Of a stretch of 12,246 nucleotides of DNA, positions 1-6,637 are shown one piece after another. This stretch comes from Pedobacter sp. (GTDB lineage Bacteria > Bacteroidota > Bacteroidia > Sphingobacteriales > Sphingobacteriaceae), in contig JASLGV010000529.1 in assembly GCA_030149995.1 (NCBI GenBank), forward strand, positions 1 through 12,246. The letters run 5' to 3'. How positions within the stretch are numbered: the first letter of the stretch is position 1; the number at the start of each line of letters is the position of its first letter. The position numbers and the translations under genes are program-made. Below the pieces are notes generated by a model. The model saw only the letters and a program-made list of their open reading frames with translations, was not told where the DNA came from and did no database searches.

Positions 1-113
1 CTTTCAGACAACAAATTATAGATGGAAAATCTGAAAAAGAAATCCGCGACAGCTGGCAACCCGGATTAACGGCTTATAAAGAAATGCGCAAAAAATATCT
101 CTTATATCCTTAG
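1..113 (+). CDS. namZ: C-terminus of NamZ-like exo-beta-N-acetylmuramidase (DUF1343), partial
   Basis: Only the last 36 codons are in the window; the reading frame starts at base 3 and ends at the TAG at 111-113. The visible residues contain the pattern GKSEKEIRDSWQPGL near the middle and end in KKYLLYP. This is the characteristic tail of DUF1343 proteins as I recall them: a Gly-Lys-Ser turn, an acidic helix, the Ser-Trp-x-Pro-Gly-Leu motif and a Tyr-Leu-Leu-Tyr-Pro end. The family includes NamZ, which removes terminal N-acetylmuramic acid from peptidoglycan fragments, usually outside the cytoplasm, in cell-wall recycling. The catalytic domain and any signal peptide lie beyond the left edge, so activity cannot be judged. 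The gene is followed by a structured inverted repeat. The family call is fairly sure; the exact enzymatic role is inferred from the family. Confidence 0.8.
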   Translation, partial: FRQQIIDGKSEKEIRDSWQPGLTAYKEMRKKYLLYP

Positions 114-121
114 CCGCATGC

Positions 122-232
122 TGAAAGACGTGCATTTATCAAAAAGTTCTTCTAAAACAATACCGGTTCAGGCTTGTTGTATACTTCAATAAGTACAACC
201 CGTACCGGGCCTGTATAAATGCACGTCTTTTA
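122..232. repeat. Long inverted repeat with nested hairpins, 3' of the NamZ-like gene
   Basis: AAAGACGTGCATTTAT at 124-139 is the exact reverse complement of 215-230. As RNA read left to right the stem extends outward by a G-U pair (123/231) and a T-A pair (122/232), giving 18 pairs around a 75-nt interior. The interior can fold further: CAGGC (169-173) pairs with GCCTG (209-213), GTTGTA (176-181) with TACAAC (194-199), and CTT (184-186) with AAG (191-193) around a CAAT loop. Seven T residues follow at 234-240, and the next start codon is at 244. It could be a large intrinsic terminator, a structured 3' UTR or small RNA, or a copy of a dispersed palindromic element. Which of these it is cannot be told from one copy. 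Confidence 0.75.
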
Positions 233-243
233 ATTTTTTTATC

Positions 244-456
244 ATGAGCGGACCCAAAGAAAAAAGTAAAAAACCCGGAAGCAATTACGAACAGGAAATA
301 CCGGAAGGACGTGAACCTTCCGATCATAAAACGGTAAGAAACGACAAGGATAAAAGCAGCCCCAATAAGCCGCCTAAATTCAAAAACCCGGCCAAGCAAC
401 GGGAACAGGAAGAACAGCCTGTACAACCGATTAAAAAGGCTCCGAAAAAAGATTAA
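244..456 (+). CDS. Small Lys/Pro-rich, probably disordered protein
   Basis: This is a 70-residue protein of unknown function. It has 15 Lys and 11 Pro, many Glu/Asp/Gln/Ser, and no Leu, Cys or Trp; it has no signal peptide, membrane segment or recognisable domain. The composition predicts an unfolded, soluble, very hydrophilic chain that starts MSGPKEKSKK and ends KKAPKKD. Small proteins of this kind are common in Sphingobacteriaceae genomes and are usually left as hypothetical. The start has no Shine-Dalgarno site; a T-rich run at 234-240 and the right arm of an inverted repeat lie just before it, which leaves open whether it has its own promoter. Its TAA stop (454-456) overlaps the stop of the convergent kinase gene. 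The biased composition and the fit between two genes support a real gene, but there is no homology evidence. Confidence 0.6.
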   Translation: MSGPKEKSKKPGSNYEQEIPEGREPSDHKTVRNDKDKSSPNKPPKFKNPAKQREQEEQPVQPIKKAPKKD

Positions 457-2300
457 ATTTCAAGAGCGAAGTAAAAAGTACTGCCTTTTCCTTCTGTGCT
501 TTCCAGCCAGATGCGCCCCCCCTCTTTGCGGATGATTTCGGCTGATATGTATAAACCCAAACCCAGTCCTGAATAGGTATGCAGTAAACTTCCGGCAGCC
601 CGGTAAAATTGATCAAAAACCTTTTCCTGTTCTTCGGGAGAAATGCCAATGCCAAAGTCCTGCACACCTAAAATAACTTCATTATCCTTTATGTAACTTT
701 TAACCTGGATTACATCGGCGTCAGCCGAATATTTTATGGCGTTGGAAATGAAATTAAACACAACCTGGCATATTCTATCGCGGTCTGCAAAAACATTTAC
801 CTGCCCTTTGAGTTCTGTCTGGATCAGATGCCGGTTACTGGAATACTGCATTTCTTCTACCACATCCAATACGGCATCATCAAAATTAAACTCGGTCGGA
901 TTAAAGGTTATTTTTCCCGATTGGATCTTGGTCACATCGAGTAAATTCCCGATCAGGCTGGATAAACGGTTTAACTGCAAATCCATTTTATGAACCATAT
1001 CGGCCTTTTTCTCATCGCCGTCTTTTCGTATCATGCGCTCCAGAACCTGCGTATAGGCTTTTATACTGGTAACGGGTGTTTTCAGTTCATGACTGGCAAT
1101 GCTTAAAAATTCATCTTTCTGCAGCTGCAACTGCACTTGCTTACTTACATCCATAGCTGCATGCAGAATGGCAAAAACCTTCCCTTCTGTATTGCGCAGG
1201 GGTTTATAGGTAAAATTGTAATAACCTTTCTTTAAAACGCCATCAACCAGGAGCGAAGCTTCCTGCTGTTCTGCCTGGTAGGCAAGTCCTGTTCGATAAA
1301 CTTTTTTGAGTATATTAATAAAAGGCTGACTGGTAAGCTCGGGCAAAGCAACTGACATGGGTTTACCGATAACGCTTTCGTCTTTACCCCACATTTTCAG
1401 CATTTCTGCATTGGCAAGGCGTATTACAATATCTTCTGTTTCATAAAGTGCGGCTGCCAGTGGTGCTTCGAGCAAAAGGTTCCTAAAACGGGTTTCACTC
1501 TGGCTAATCTCATTACGTGCCCGCACCTGCGCTGTTACCTCGCTGGCCACAATCAGAATGCCATTTACCTGGTGGTTATGATCGAATATAGGATCATAAA
1601 TAAAATTAAAATAATAATCTTTTAGCACCCCCTCTTCTTCCAGGCGCGCCAGTATTTCATTACCGTAATAGGGCTTACCGGTTTGGTAAACATTGTTTAA
1701 AATATCCGGAAATTCCTGGTTGGCGATTTCAGGAAGTCCTTCAATTAATTTAAGACCAATAATCCTTTTGTCTTTACGCCAGACCTTTAGAAGGTCCTCA
1801 TTCGCATCCTCAATAATGAGATCGGGTCCTTTAAGAATGCCAATGGCAACGGGTGCTTCTGTAATAAGGCGTCTGAAACGGGTTTCACTTTCCTTTATAT
1901 TTAGTTTTGCGTTTACGAGGGCGGTTACATCTGTTGCATTGTTTAAAATCCCCCATACCTTCCCGTTATCATCTTTCAATGGTTTATAAACGAAATCAAA
2001 ATAATAGGGCTTTAAAGTCCCGTCGGTTAGTAATTCTACCCGGTCTTCATTTGCCTGATAGGACTTACCGGTTTCAAAAACATTTTTTAAGATCTCGAGA
2101 AAAGGTTGTCCTTTTAGTTCTGGCAATGCATCGGCAAGATTTTTACCAATTACTTCCTTGCCCTTACCCCAGGCTTTGAGTATGGCTTTATTGGCAACTT
2201 TAATTTGCATTTCTGAACCAACGTACAGCGCTATTGGCATAACCGATTCTTCTATTAAAACATTGTAAAGCGCTTGATTATTGTCTGTATTTTGGAACAT
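453..2300 (-). CDS. Soluble PAS-PAS-PAS sensor histidine kinase
   Basis: This is a 615-residue hybrid-free sensor kinase. Three PAS-type sensing units occupy about residues 12-128, 142-258 and 272-388. A HisKA dimerisation/phosphoacceptor domain follows, with His404 in SHELKTP (403-409), then an HATPase_c domain with the N box around Asn516-Asn520, the G1 box DFGIGI (548-553) and the G2 box GLGLGL (578-583). All key catalytic residues are present. No signal peptide or membrane segment is visible, so it should sense a cytoplasmic signal; no ligand or cofactor residue identifies it. The three PAS units keep exact 130-residue spacing (Trp44/174/304, Pro60/190/320, Thr77/207/337). There is no response regulator next to it, so it is an orphan here. 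It starts 24 bp after the topoisomerase stop and may be cotranscribed, although a promoter-like box lies in the gap. Its stop overlaps the stop of the convergent small gene. Confidence 0.93.
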   Translation of the reverse strand: MFQNTDNNQALYNVLIEESVMPIALYVGSEMQIKVANKAILKAWGKGKEVIGKNLADALPELKGQPFLEILKNVFETGKSYQANEDRVELLTDGTLKPYYFDFVYKPLKDDNGKVWGILNNATDVTALVNAKLNIKESETRFRRLITEAPVAIGILKGPDLIIEDANEDLLKVWRKDKRIIGLKLIEGLPEIANQEFPDILNNVYQTGKPYYGNEILARLEEEGVLKDYYFNFIYDPIFDHNHQVNGILIVASEVTAQVRARNEISQSETRFRNLLLEAPLAAALYETEDIVIRLANAEMLKMWGKDESVIGKPMSVALPELTSQPFINILKKVYRTGLAYQAEQQEASLLVDGVLKKGYYNFTYKPLRNTEGKVFAILHAAMDVSKQVQLQLQKDEFLSIASHELKTPVTSIKAYTQVLERMIRKDGDEKKADMVHKMDLQLNRLSSLIGNLLDVTKIQSGKITFNPTEFNFDDAVLDVVEEMQYSSNRHLIQTELKGQVNVFADRDRICQVVFNFISNAIKYSADADVIQVKSYIKDNEVILGVQDFGIGISPEEQEKVFDQFYRAAGSLLHTYSGLGLGLYISAEIIRKEGGRIWLESTEGKGSTFYFALEI

Positions 2301-2307
2301 GTTAAAG

Positions 2308-2315
2308 CAAATATA
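2308..2315 (-). promoter_or_regulatory. Possible Bacteroidota -7 box (TATATTTG) before the kinase
   Basis: Read on the minus strand, TATATTTG matches the TAnnTTTG -7 consensus of the Bacteroidota primary sigma factor exactly, 7 nt before the kinase ATG. I see no clear TTG at the usual upstream distance. Transcription would start at or next to the ATG, giving an almost leaderless message. The gap between the two genes is only 24 bp, so this could also be chance in A+T-rich sequence. Confidence 0.35.
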
Positions 2316-2324
2316 AAAAGGTTT

Positions 2325-3365
2325 TTATTTGGAAACAGATTTTAAAAAAGACCGCAATATTTTTTCGTCGTGCATCAATCCGTTGGCCTGATCTGCAGGT
2401 GATCCATTTATTTTTTTTAAATATGGATGAAGTGTTCCCTTCTCGAAATGTGCCAGCAACAAGGGGTAAACGTAAGAACTTTTACATACAGAACGGGTGT
2501 TGCCCAATGTTTTTGCCACGCAATCGAGTGCTGAAATAATCATTTTTTTGGTATCCGGGATTCGGCCTTCCGCTTCACAACGGGCCAGCTGCCGCAGTGC
2601 TTCGAGTGTTCCGCCCCAGGTTCTGAAATCCTTTGCCGTAAAATCGCCTCCTGTTATTTCTCTAATGTATTGATTTATACGCCCCGAGTCGATATTTCGA
2701 TGTTTCTTATCATCTGTATAATACTGAAAAAGGGTTTGGCCCGGAATATCCCGGCATTTTTTGATCAGCGTTGCCAATCGGCGATCTGTTAATTCAACAG
2801 CTTGCTTCACACCTTTTTTCCCTATAAAATCCATTTTAATTTTACTCCCGTTAATATGTACATGCTTATCGCGCAGGGTGGTTAAGCCATAAGAACCATA
2901 TAGCTGCTTATAACTTTCATTTCCCACCCTGATTAACGATTTCTGCAGTACATCAACACAAATGGCCAATACCTTCTGCTCATCGAGTAAAGTACGTTTT
3001 AAATCTTTAGCCAGCTGCTTACGTGCCCGTGGCAGGGCCCTGGCAAATTCCAATAAACGGAAATACTTATGATCTGAACGCCTGCTGATCCACTTGGTAT
3101 GATATTTATATTGTTTGCGGCCTGCTGCATCAATGCCGGTAGCCTGTAAATAAGCATTGGGTTTCCCCGCAATCCACACTTGCTGCCAGGCTGGCGGAAT
3201 AACCAGCTTTTGGATGCGTTCAAGTTGTACTGCATCTTTTACCTTATGTCCCAGTTTATCTACATAATAAAATTTTCCTGCATCACCTTTCCGGTAAAAG
3301 CCTTCCATCTGATCGGTTACATATACCAATCCATTCGCTTTTACAACTTCCTTACCACGTACCAT
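2325..3365 (-). CDS. DNA topoisomerase IB (poxvirus/eukaryote type)
   Basis: This 346-residue protein is close to the usual length of bacterial TopIB. These enzymes relax positive and negative supercoils by nicking one strand through a 3'-phosphotyrosine, without ATP. The N-terminal part (about 15-90) holds the DNA-clamp region with the PPAW motif near 57-60 and the KYHTKW stretch at 87-92. The catalytic domain shows the expected residues: Arg146 in LIRVGNE, Lys183 in FIGKKGV, Arg248 in KDFRTWGG, Asn289 in LGNT (bacterial enzymes have Asn where vaccinia has His) and the nucleophile Tyr298 in SYVYP. It is complete. It heads a minus-strand pair with the histidine kinase and is divergent from fmt across 145 bp. 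It is an accessory topoisomerase found patchily in bacteria; the physiological role is not shown by context. The start gives the expected N-terminus. Confidence 0.93.
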   Translation of the reverse strand: MVRGKEVVKANGLVYVTDQMEGFYRKGDAGKFYYVDKLGHKVKDAVQLERIQKLVIPPAWQQVWIAGKPNAYLQATGIDAAGRKQYKYHTKWISRRSDHKYFRLLEFARALPRARKQLAKDLKRTLLDEQKVLAICVDVLQKSLIRVGNESYKQLYGSYGLTTLRDKHVHINGSKIKMDFIGKKGVKQAVELTDRRLATLIKKCRDIPGQTLFQYYTDDKKHRNIDSGRINQYIREITGGDFTAKDFRTWGGTLEALRQLARCEAEGRIPDTKKMIISALDCVAKTLGNTRSVCKSSYVYPLLLAHFEKGTLHPYLKKINGSPADQANGLMHDEKILRSFLKSVSK

Positions 3366-3510
3366 TTTAACTGCTGAGTATAATTTATTTTTTAGTTATT
3401 TTGTAGTTCCTAAGATTGTCAGGTACAATGTTTAGTTATTCATACAGGATTATTGGCTTTGAATAAAAACAAAAAACTGTAGGTTTCACCTTTAAAGAAA
3501 ACAGAATTAC
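3366..3510. promoter_or_regulatory. Divergent intergenic region with a 10-bp direct repeat
   Basis: This 145-bp A+T-rich gap separates the topoisomerase (leftward) from fmt (rightward) and should carry both promoters. TTTAGTTATT occurs exactly at 3391-3400 and again at 3431-3440, 40 bp start to start, about four helical turns. For fmt, TGGCTTTG at 3454-3461 matches the TAnnTTTG box with one mismatch, 49 nt before the ATG. No exact box is visible for the topoisomerase. No strong hairpin or ribosome-binding site is seen. Confidence 0.35.
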
Positions 3511-4419
3511 ATGAAAATAGTTTTTATGGGTACGCCCGATTTTGCCGTTGCTTCTTTAGATGCGCTGGTTCAGGCCGGTCTGAACGTGGTAGCCGTTGTT
3601 ACGGCTCCGGATAAGCCGGCAGGCCGTGGACAAAAGATAAATGAGAGTGCTGTAAAAAAATATGCCGTTGAAAAAAATATCCCTGTATTACAACCTGAAA
3701 AACTTAAAGATCCTGCTTTTTTAACCGACTTAAAATCGTACCAGGCCGATTTGCAAGTGGTGGTTGCTTTTAGAATGTTACCGGAGGCGGTGTGGAACAT
3801 GCCGGCAAAAGGCACCATAAATTTGCACGGTTCCCTATTGCCACAATACCGTGGTGCGGCTCCGATTAACCACGCCATAATTAACGGCGAACAGGAAAGC
3901 GGTGTAACGACTTTCTTTTTGAAACATGAAATCGATACAGGCGATATTATTTTAAGTGATAAAACAGAAATCCTCGATACAGATACAGCCGGCGATCTGC
4001 ACGACAAACTAATGGTATTGGGAGCCGCCCTGCTGGTTAAAACAGTAGAGGCCATTGCCGCCAACAATTACCAGGAACAGCCACAACCACAAAGTGCCGA
4101 CCTTAAACATGCTCCTAAAATTTTTAAAGACGATTGCAAAATAAACTGGAACCAACCGGCACAGGTTATTTACAACCTGATTAGAGGTTTAAGCCCCTAC
4201 CCAACGGCTTTCAGTTTTCTGAATGATAAAAGCCTGAAAATATTTAAGGCAGAAATTGAACATGAACAACCGGATGTTGAACCCGGACACTTCAAAACCG
4301 ATGGCAAAACATACCTGAAATTTGCTGCTCAGGATGCCTACATCAAATTGTTGGACATCCAGTATGAAGGTAAAAAAAGAATGCTGGTTGCAGATTTTTT
4401 ACGCGGAATACGTCTGTAA
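3511..4419 (+). CDS. fmt: Methionyl-tRNA formyltransferase
   Basis: Fmt transfers the formyl group of 10-formyltetrahydrofolate to Met-tRNA(fMet), which is needed for bacterial translation initiation in the cytoplasm. The 302-residue length is typical. The N-terminal Rossmann-like domain starts MKIVFMGTPDFAV and has the PAGRG loop at 36-40. The catalytic triad is intact: Asn104 and His106 in NLHGSLLP, and Asp142 in IDTGDII. The RGAAPI segment (114-119) and SPYPTAF in the C-terminal half are also family signatures. The C-terminal OB-fold domain that grips tRNA occupies about 205-302. It is not next to def here; it stands alone, divergent from the topoisomerase and convergent with the aminotransferase, with a hairpin terminator in between. 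There is nothing unusual in the protein. Confidence 0.97.
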   Translation: MKIVFMGTPDFAVASLDALVQAGLNVVAVVTAPDKPAGRGQKINESAVKKYAVEKNIPVLQPEKLKDPAFLTDLKSYQADLQVVVAFRMLPEAVWNMPAKGTINLHGSLLPQYRGAAPINHAIINGEQESGVTTFFLKHEIDTGDIILSDKTEILDTDTAGDLHDKLMVLGAALLVKTVEAIAANNYQEQPQPQSADLKHAPKIFKDDCKINWNQPAQVIYNLIRGLSPYPTAFSFLNDKSLKIFKAEIEHEQPDVEPGHFKTDGKTYLKFAAQDAYIKLLDIQYEGKKRMLVADFLRGIRL

Positions 4420-4437
4420 TATATCCCCTTAAAAAGA

Positions 4438-4469
4438 CCGGTCCGGTTTCCTTTTAGAAACCGGACCGG
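4438..4469 (-). terminator. Hairpin terminator between fmt and pabC
   Basis: CCGGTCCGGTTTC (4438-4450) and GAAACCGGACCGG (4457-4469) form a perfect 13-bp G+C-rich stem with a 6-nt loop. On the minus strand the stem is followed by TCTTTTT, a good intrinsic terminator for the convergent rluD-pabC transcript, 35 bp past the pabC stop. On the plus strand it is followed by the weaker GTATTTAAAATATCTT, so it may also end fmt transcripts less efficiently. Confidence 0.88.
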
Positions 4470-4504
4470 GTATTTAAAATATCTTAAAAGAAATGCGTTC
4501 GCTG

Positions 4505-5344
4505 TTACAACTGGTTGAGCTTCTCAGAGAGTAACTTTGAAACTTCATTAAAATAACGTTTACGACCATATCCCATAATCCATTGAATACCTGCACTGGC
4601 ATTGGTTATAAAAACTTCTTCAGCTTCTTTTAAAATTTCGGGACTTATCTGTGCCTCGGTAAGGGGAATATCATTTCTTTTTGCAAGCTCCATCACGGTG
4701 GTACGCATTACACCTGAGATGCAACCTTCTGTTAATGCAGGCGTATAAACATGTCCTTTGTATACCACAAAAACATTCGAGCTGATGCTCTCACAAAGAA
4801 AGCCATGCTGGTTTAAAATTATGGCCTCATCGAGCCGGTGTTGATTTTTAAAATAACCTGCCATTACATATAGCATGGCATTGGCCGTTTTATAGTTTGA
4901 CAGCTTATTAACCGGCTTGGTCATTTCGTCGAAAACATCTATGATCAAGCCTTTGCTATTCAGTTCATAATGGCCATTTTTCTGGGGAATGCCTTCCAAA
5001 ACATATTCGGCTTTATTTGTTTCGGGCGTGTAAATACCTCCTCCACTCCGGTAAACCGATAAGCGGAAACGTACATTTCCATTCCATCTGTTTTTTTTAT
5101 TCAGATCGGCTGTTTTCTGGCGGATAAAATAACTATCCATCAATACGTGGCCGTCCAGTTTAAGCGCTTTCATGCCTGCGGTAAGCCGGTCGGCATGCAG
5201 GTCGGCAAATTGCAATTTACCCTGTATCATCCGCATGCTTTCAAACAGACCGTCGCCAAATTTAAAAGCCCGGTTTGATGCTGTGAGTATGGGAGCATCT
5301 GCCGCATAATACGCATCATTAAATAAAATAAAGGATTGCGACAT
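4505..5344 (-). CDS. pabC: Class IV aminotransferase, probably aminodeoxychorismate lyase
   Basis: This is a 279-residue fold-type IV PLP enzyme. The PLP-binding lysine is Lys152 in SNYKTAN, and Glu185 in the CESISSNVF motif is the conserved acid that holds the pyridine nitrogen. RAFKFGDGLFES (25-36) is the usual N-terminal signature, and GCISGVMR (207-214) and ITNAS (246-250) form the phosphate and substrate region. PabC releases pyruvate from 4-amino-4-deoxychorismate to give p-aminobenzoate for folate. The family also includes branched-chain and D-amino acid aminotransferases, which sequence alone separates poorly; the short length and lack of branched-chain aminotransferase features favour PabC. 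No pabA or pabB is in the window. It begins 3 bp after the rluD stop, so the two are almost certainly one transcript, ended by the hairpin at 4438-4469. Confidence 0.8.
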   Translation of the reverse strand: MSQSFILFNDAYYAADAPILTASNRAFKFGDGLFESMRMIQGKLQFADLHADRLTAGMKALKLDGHVLMDSYFIRQKTADLNKKNRWNGNVRFRLSVYRSGGGIYTPETNKAEYVLEGIPQKNGHYELNSKGLIIDVFDEMTKPVNKLSNYKTANAMLYVMAGYFKNQHRLDEAIILNQHGFLCESISSNVFVVYKGHVYTPALTEGCISGVMRTTVMELAKRNDIPLTEAQISPEILKEAEEVFITNASAGIQWIMGYGRKRYFNEVSKLLSEKLNQL

Positions 5345-5347
5345 ATT

Positions 5348-6376
5348 TTATGAGGTAGTCGTATAATTTTTCCATTTAGTTAATGCAGCTTCAAAATCGG
5401 CCGGTAAGGGCGCTTCAAAGTGCATATACGCTTTTGTTGTTGGGTGTTTAAAGCCCAGTGTTTGTGCGTGTAATGCCTGTCGGGGCAGTAATTCAAAGCA
5501 ATTTTCTACAAACTGCTTATATTTATTAAACGTGGTACCTTTTAAAATCTTATCACCACCATAGGTTGCATCGTTAAATAAAGGGTGACCAATGTGCTGC
5601 ATATGTGCCCTGATCTGATGGGTACGGCCGGTTTCCAGCTGGCAGCTAATCAAGGTTACATAACCAAATCTTTGCAGCACAGTATAATGCGTTACAGACC
5701 ATTTTCCTTTATCTTCTTCATCATACACATCCATTACACGGCGGTCTTTAACACTCCGCCCGATATAACCGGTTACTGTTCCATCCTGCTCTACATCGCC
5801 CCATACTAAGGCAATATATTTCCTGGTAATGCTGTGATCAAAAAACTGTTTGGCCAGGTAAGTAATTGATTTCTCATTTTTGCTGATGAGCAACAACCCG
5901 GATGTATCTTTATCAATGCGGTGTACCAATCCCGGGCGTCCGTCGTTGCCTGGTAATTGCGGCAATTGTTCAAAATGAAAGGCGAGTGCATTTACCAAAG
6001 TACCGGTATAATTATTAAAACCAGGGTGTACCACCATTCCAGCTACTTTATTAACCACCAGCAGGTCATCATCCTCATATACAATATCCAGTGGAATATC
6101 TTCGGGATATACTTCTGTATCTCTTGGCGGATGTGGTAATACTATCGAAATCTCATCAAGGGGTTTAACCTTATAACTTGGTTTAACCGTTTTCTGGTTA
6201 ACCAGAACATTACCGGCGTCGATCGCATTTTGTATGCGGTTACGAGATGCATTTTCAACCCGGTGCATTAAAAACTTGTCGATACGAAGCAGAGACTGCC
6301 CCTTATCAACAACAATGTTTAAATGCTCATATAAATCCTGCTCTTCTGTTTCCTGCAAGTCGGCCACATTTTCCAT
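5348..6376 (-). CDS. rluD: RluA-family 23S rRNA pseudouridine synthase (RluD type)
   Basis: This 342-residue enzyme isomerises uridine to pseudouridine in RNA. An S4 RNA-binding domain lies at about 29-80 (LRIDKFLMHRVENASRNRIQ start), and the catalytic domain at about 95-310. The catalytic aspartate is Asp155 in VHRIDKDTSG (151-160). RKYIAL (185-190) and the GRTHQIRAH motif (250-258) match the family. The S4 domain plus the HRIDKDTSG form favours RluD, which in E. coli modifies helix 69 of 23S rRNA, over RluA or TruC; the exact target uridines are inferred. The N-terminus is a short acidic stretch before the S4 domain. A TATTTTTG box ends 4 nt before the ATG. pabC follows after 3 bp. It is complete, with no missing motif. 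Confidence 0.92.
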   Translation of the reverse strand: MENVADLQETEEQDLYEHLNIVVDKGQSLLRIDKFLMHRVENASRNRIQNAIDAGNVLVNQKTVKPSYKVKPLDEISIVLPHPPRDTEVYPEDIPLDIVYEDDDLLVVNKVAGMVVHPGFNNYTGTLVNALAFHFEQLPQLPGNDGRPGLVHRIDKDTSGLLLISKNEKSITYLAKQFFDHSITRKYIALVWGDVEQDGTVTGYIGRSVKDRRVMDVYDEEDKGKWSVTHYTVLQRFGYVTLISCQLETGRTHQIRAHMQHIGHPLFNDATYGGDKILKGTTFNKYKQFVENCFELLPRQALHAQTLGFKHPTTKAYMHFEAPLPADFEAALTKWKNYTTTS

Positions 6377-6380
6377 TTTG

Positions 6381-6388
6381 CAAAAATA
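6381..6388 (-). promoter_or_regulatory. Putative Bacteroidota -7 box (TATTTTTG) before rluD
   Basis: On the minus strand TATTTTTG matches TAnnTTTG exactly and is followed by CAAA and the rluD ATG. A TTG lies 23 bp further upstream (6412-6414), a little farther than the usual spacing of about 19-20 bp. Initiation here would give a leaderless or nearly leaderless rluD-pabC mRNA, a layout often met in this phylum. As the first gene after a 302-bp gap, rluD needs a promoter here, which adds support. Confidence 0.5.
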
Positions 6389-6538
6389 GACTTTTCACCT
6401 TAAGATTTTTTCAAATGATTTTAGAAAGTTTAACTTTACCACAACTATCCCAAACGGTGTTACTTTTTTGTTAAGCACACCAAAAAACTTAAAACTGGCT
6501 TGTTATTTGCTGCAATACGATTAAGGACTACAAATACT

Positions 6539-6619
6539 ATGAAAAACTTTACTCAAAATTTTAAAATTGTACTTAATTTCTTCCCCTACCTGGTGAGAAA
6601 GATCTATTTTAAGGACTAA
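6539..6619 (+). CDS. Possible 26-residue basic, aromatic-rich peptide
   Basis: A short ORF runs ATG 6539 to TAA 6617-6619. The peptide begins MKNFTQNFKI and ends VRKIYFKD. Five of its 26 residues are Phe, two are Tyr and six are Lys/Arg, with a hydrophobic stretch broken by a single Pro in the middle, so an amphipathic, membrane-associating helix is plausible. A possible ribosome-binding site, AAGGA (6523-6527), ends 11 nt before the ATG. A hairpin followed by a T-rich run begins 18 nt after the stop, so the ORF fits a self-contained short transcript. Against it: such a short ORF can arise by chance, and no convincing promoter is visible. I do not recognise the peptide. It could be a real small protein, a leader peptide for the downstream enzyme, or noise. 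Confidence 0.35.
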   Translation: MKNFTQNFKIVLNFFPYLVRKIYFKD

Positions 6620-6637
6620 ATTAGAACCAGAAATGAT

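Noticed and set aside
122..232. Integron attC-like site
   Set aside because: The length and palindrome fit loosely, but the conserved RYYYAAC/GTTRRRY ends are absent and no integrase or cassette array is nearby.
139..426. Minus-strand 95-codon ORF opposite the inverted repeat and small protein gene
   Set aside because: Its Phe/Arg/Tyr-rich translation mirrors the Lys/Glu-rich gene on the other strand, and it has no motif or start context of its own.
3570..4067. 165-codon minus-strand ORF inside fmt
   Set aside because: It is fully antisense to the catalytic part of Fmt, is low in recognisable features and is explained by codon bias of the real gene.
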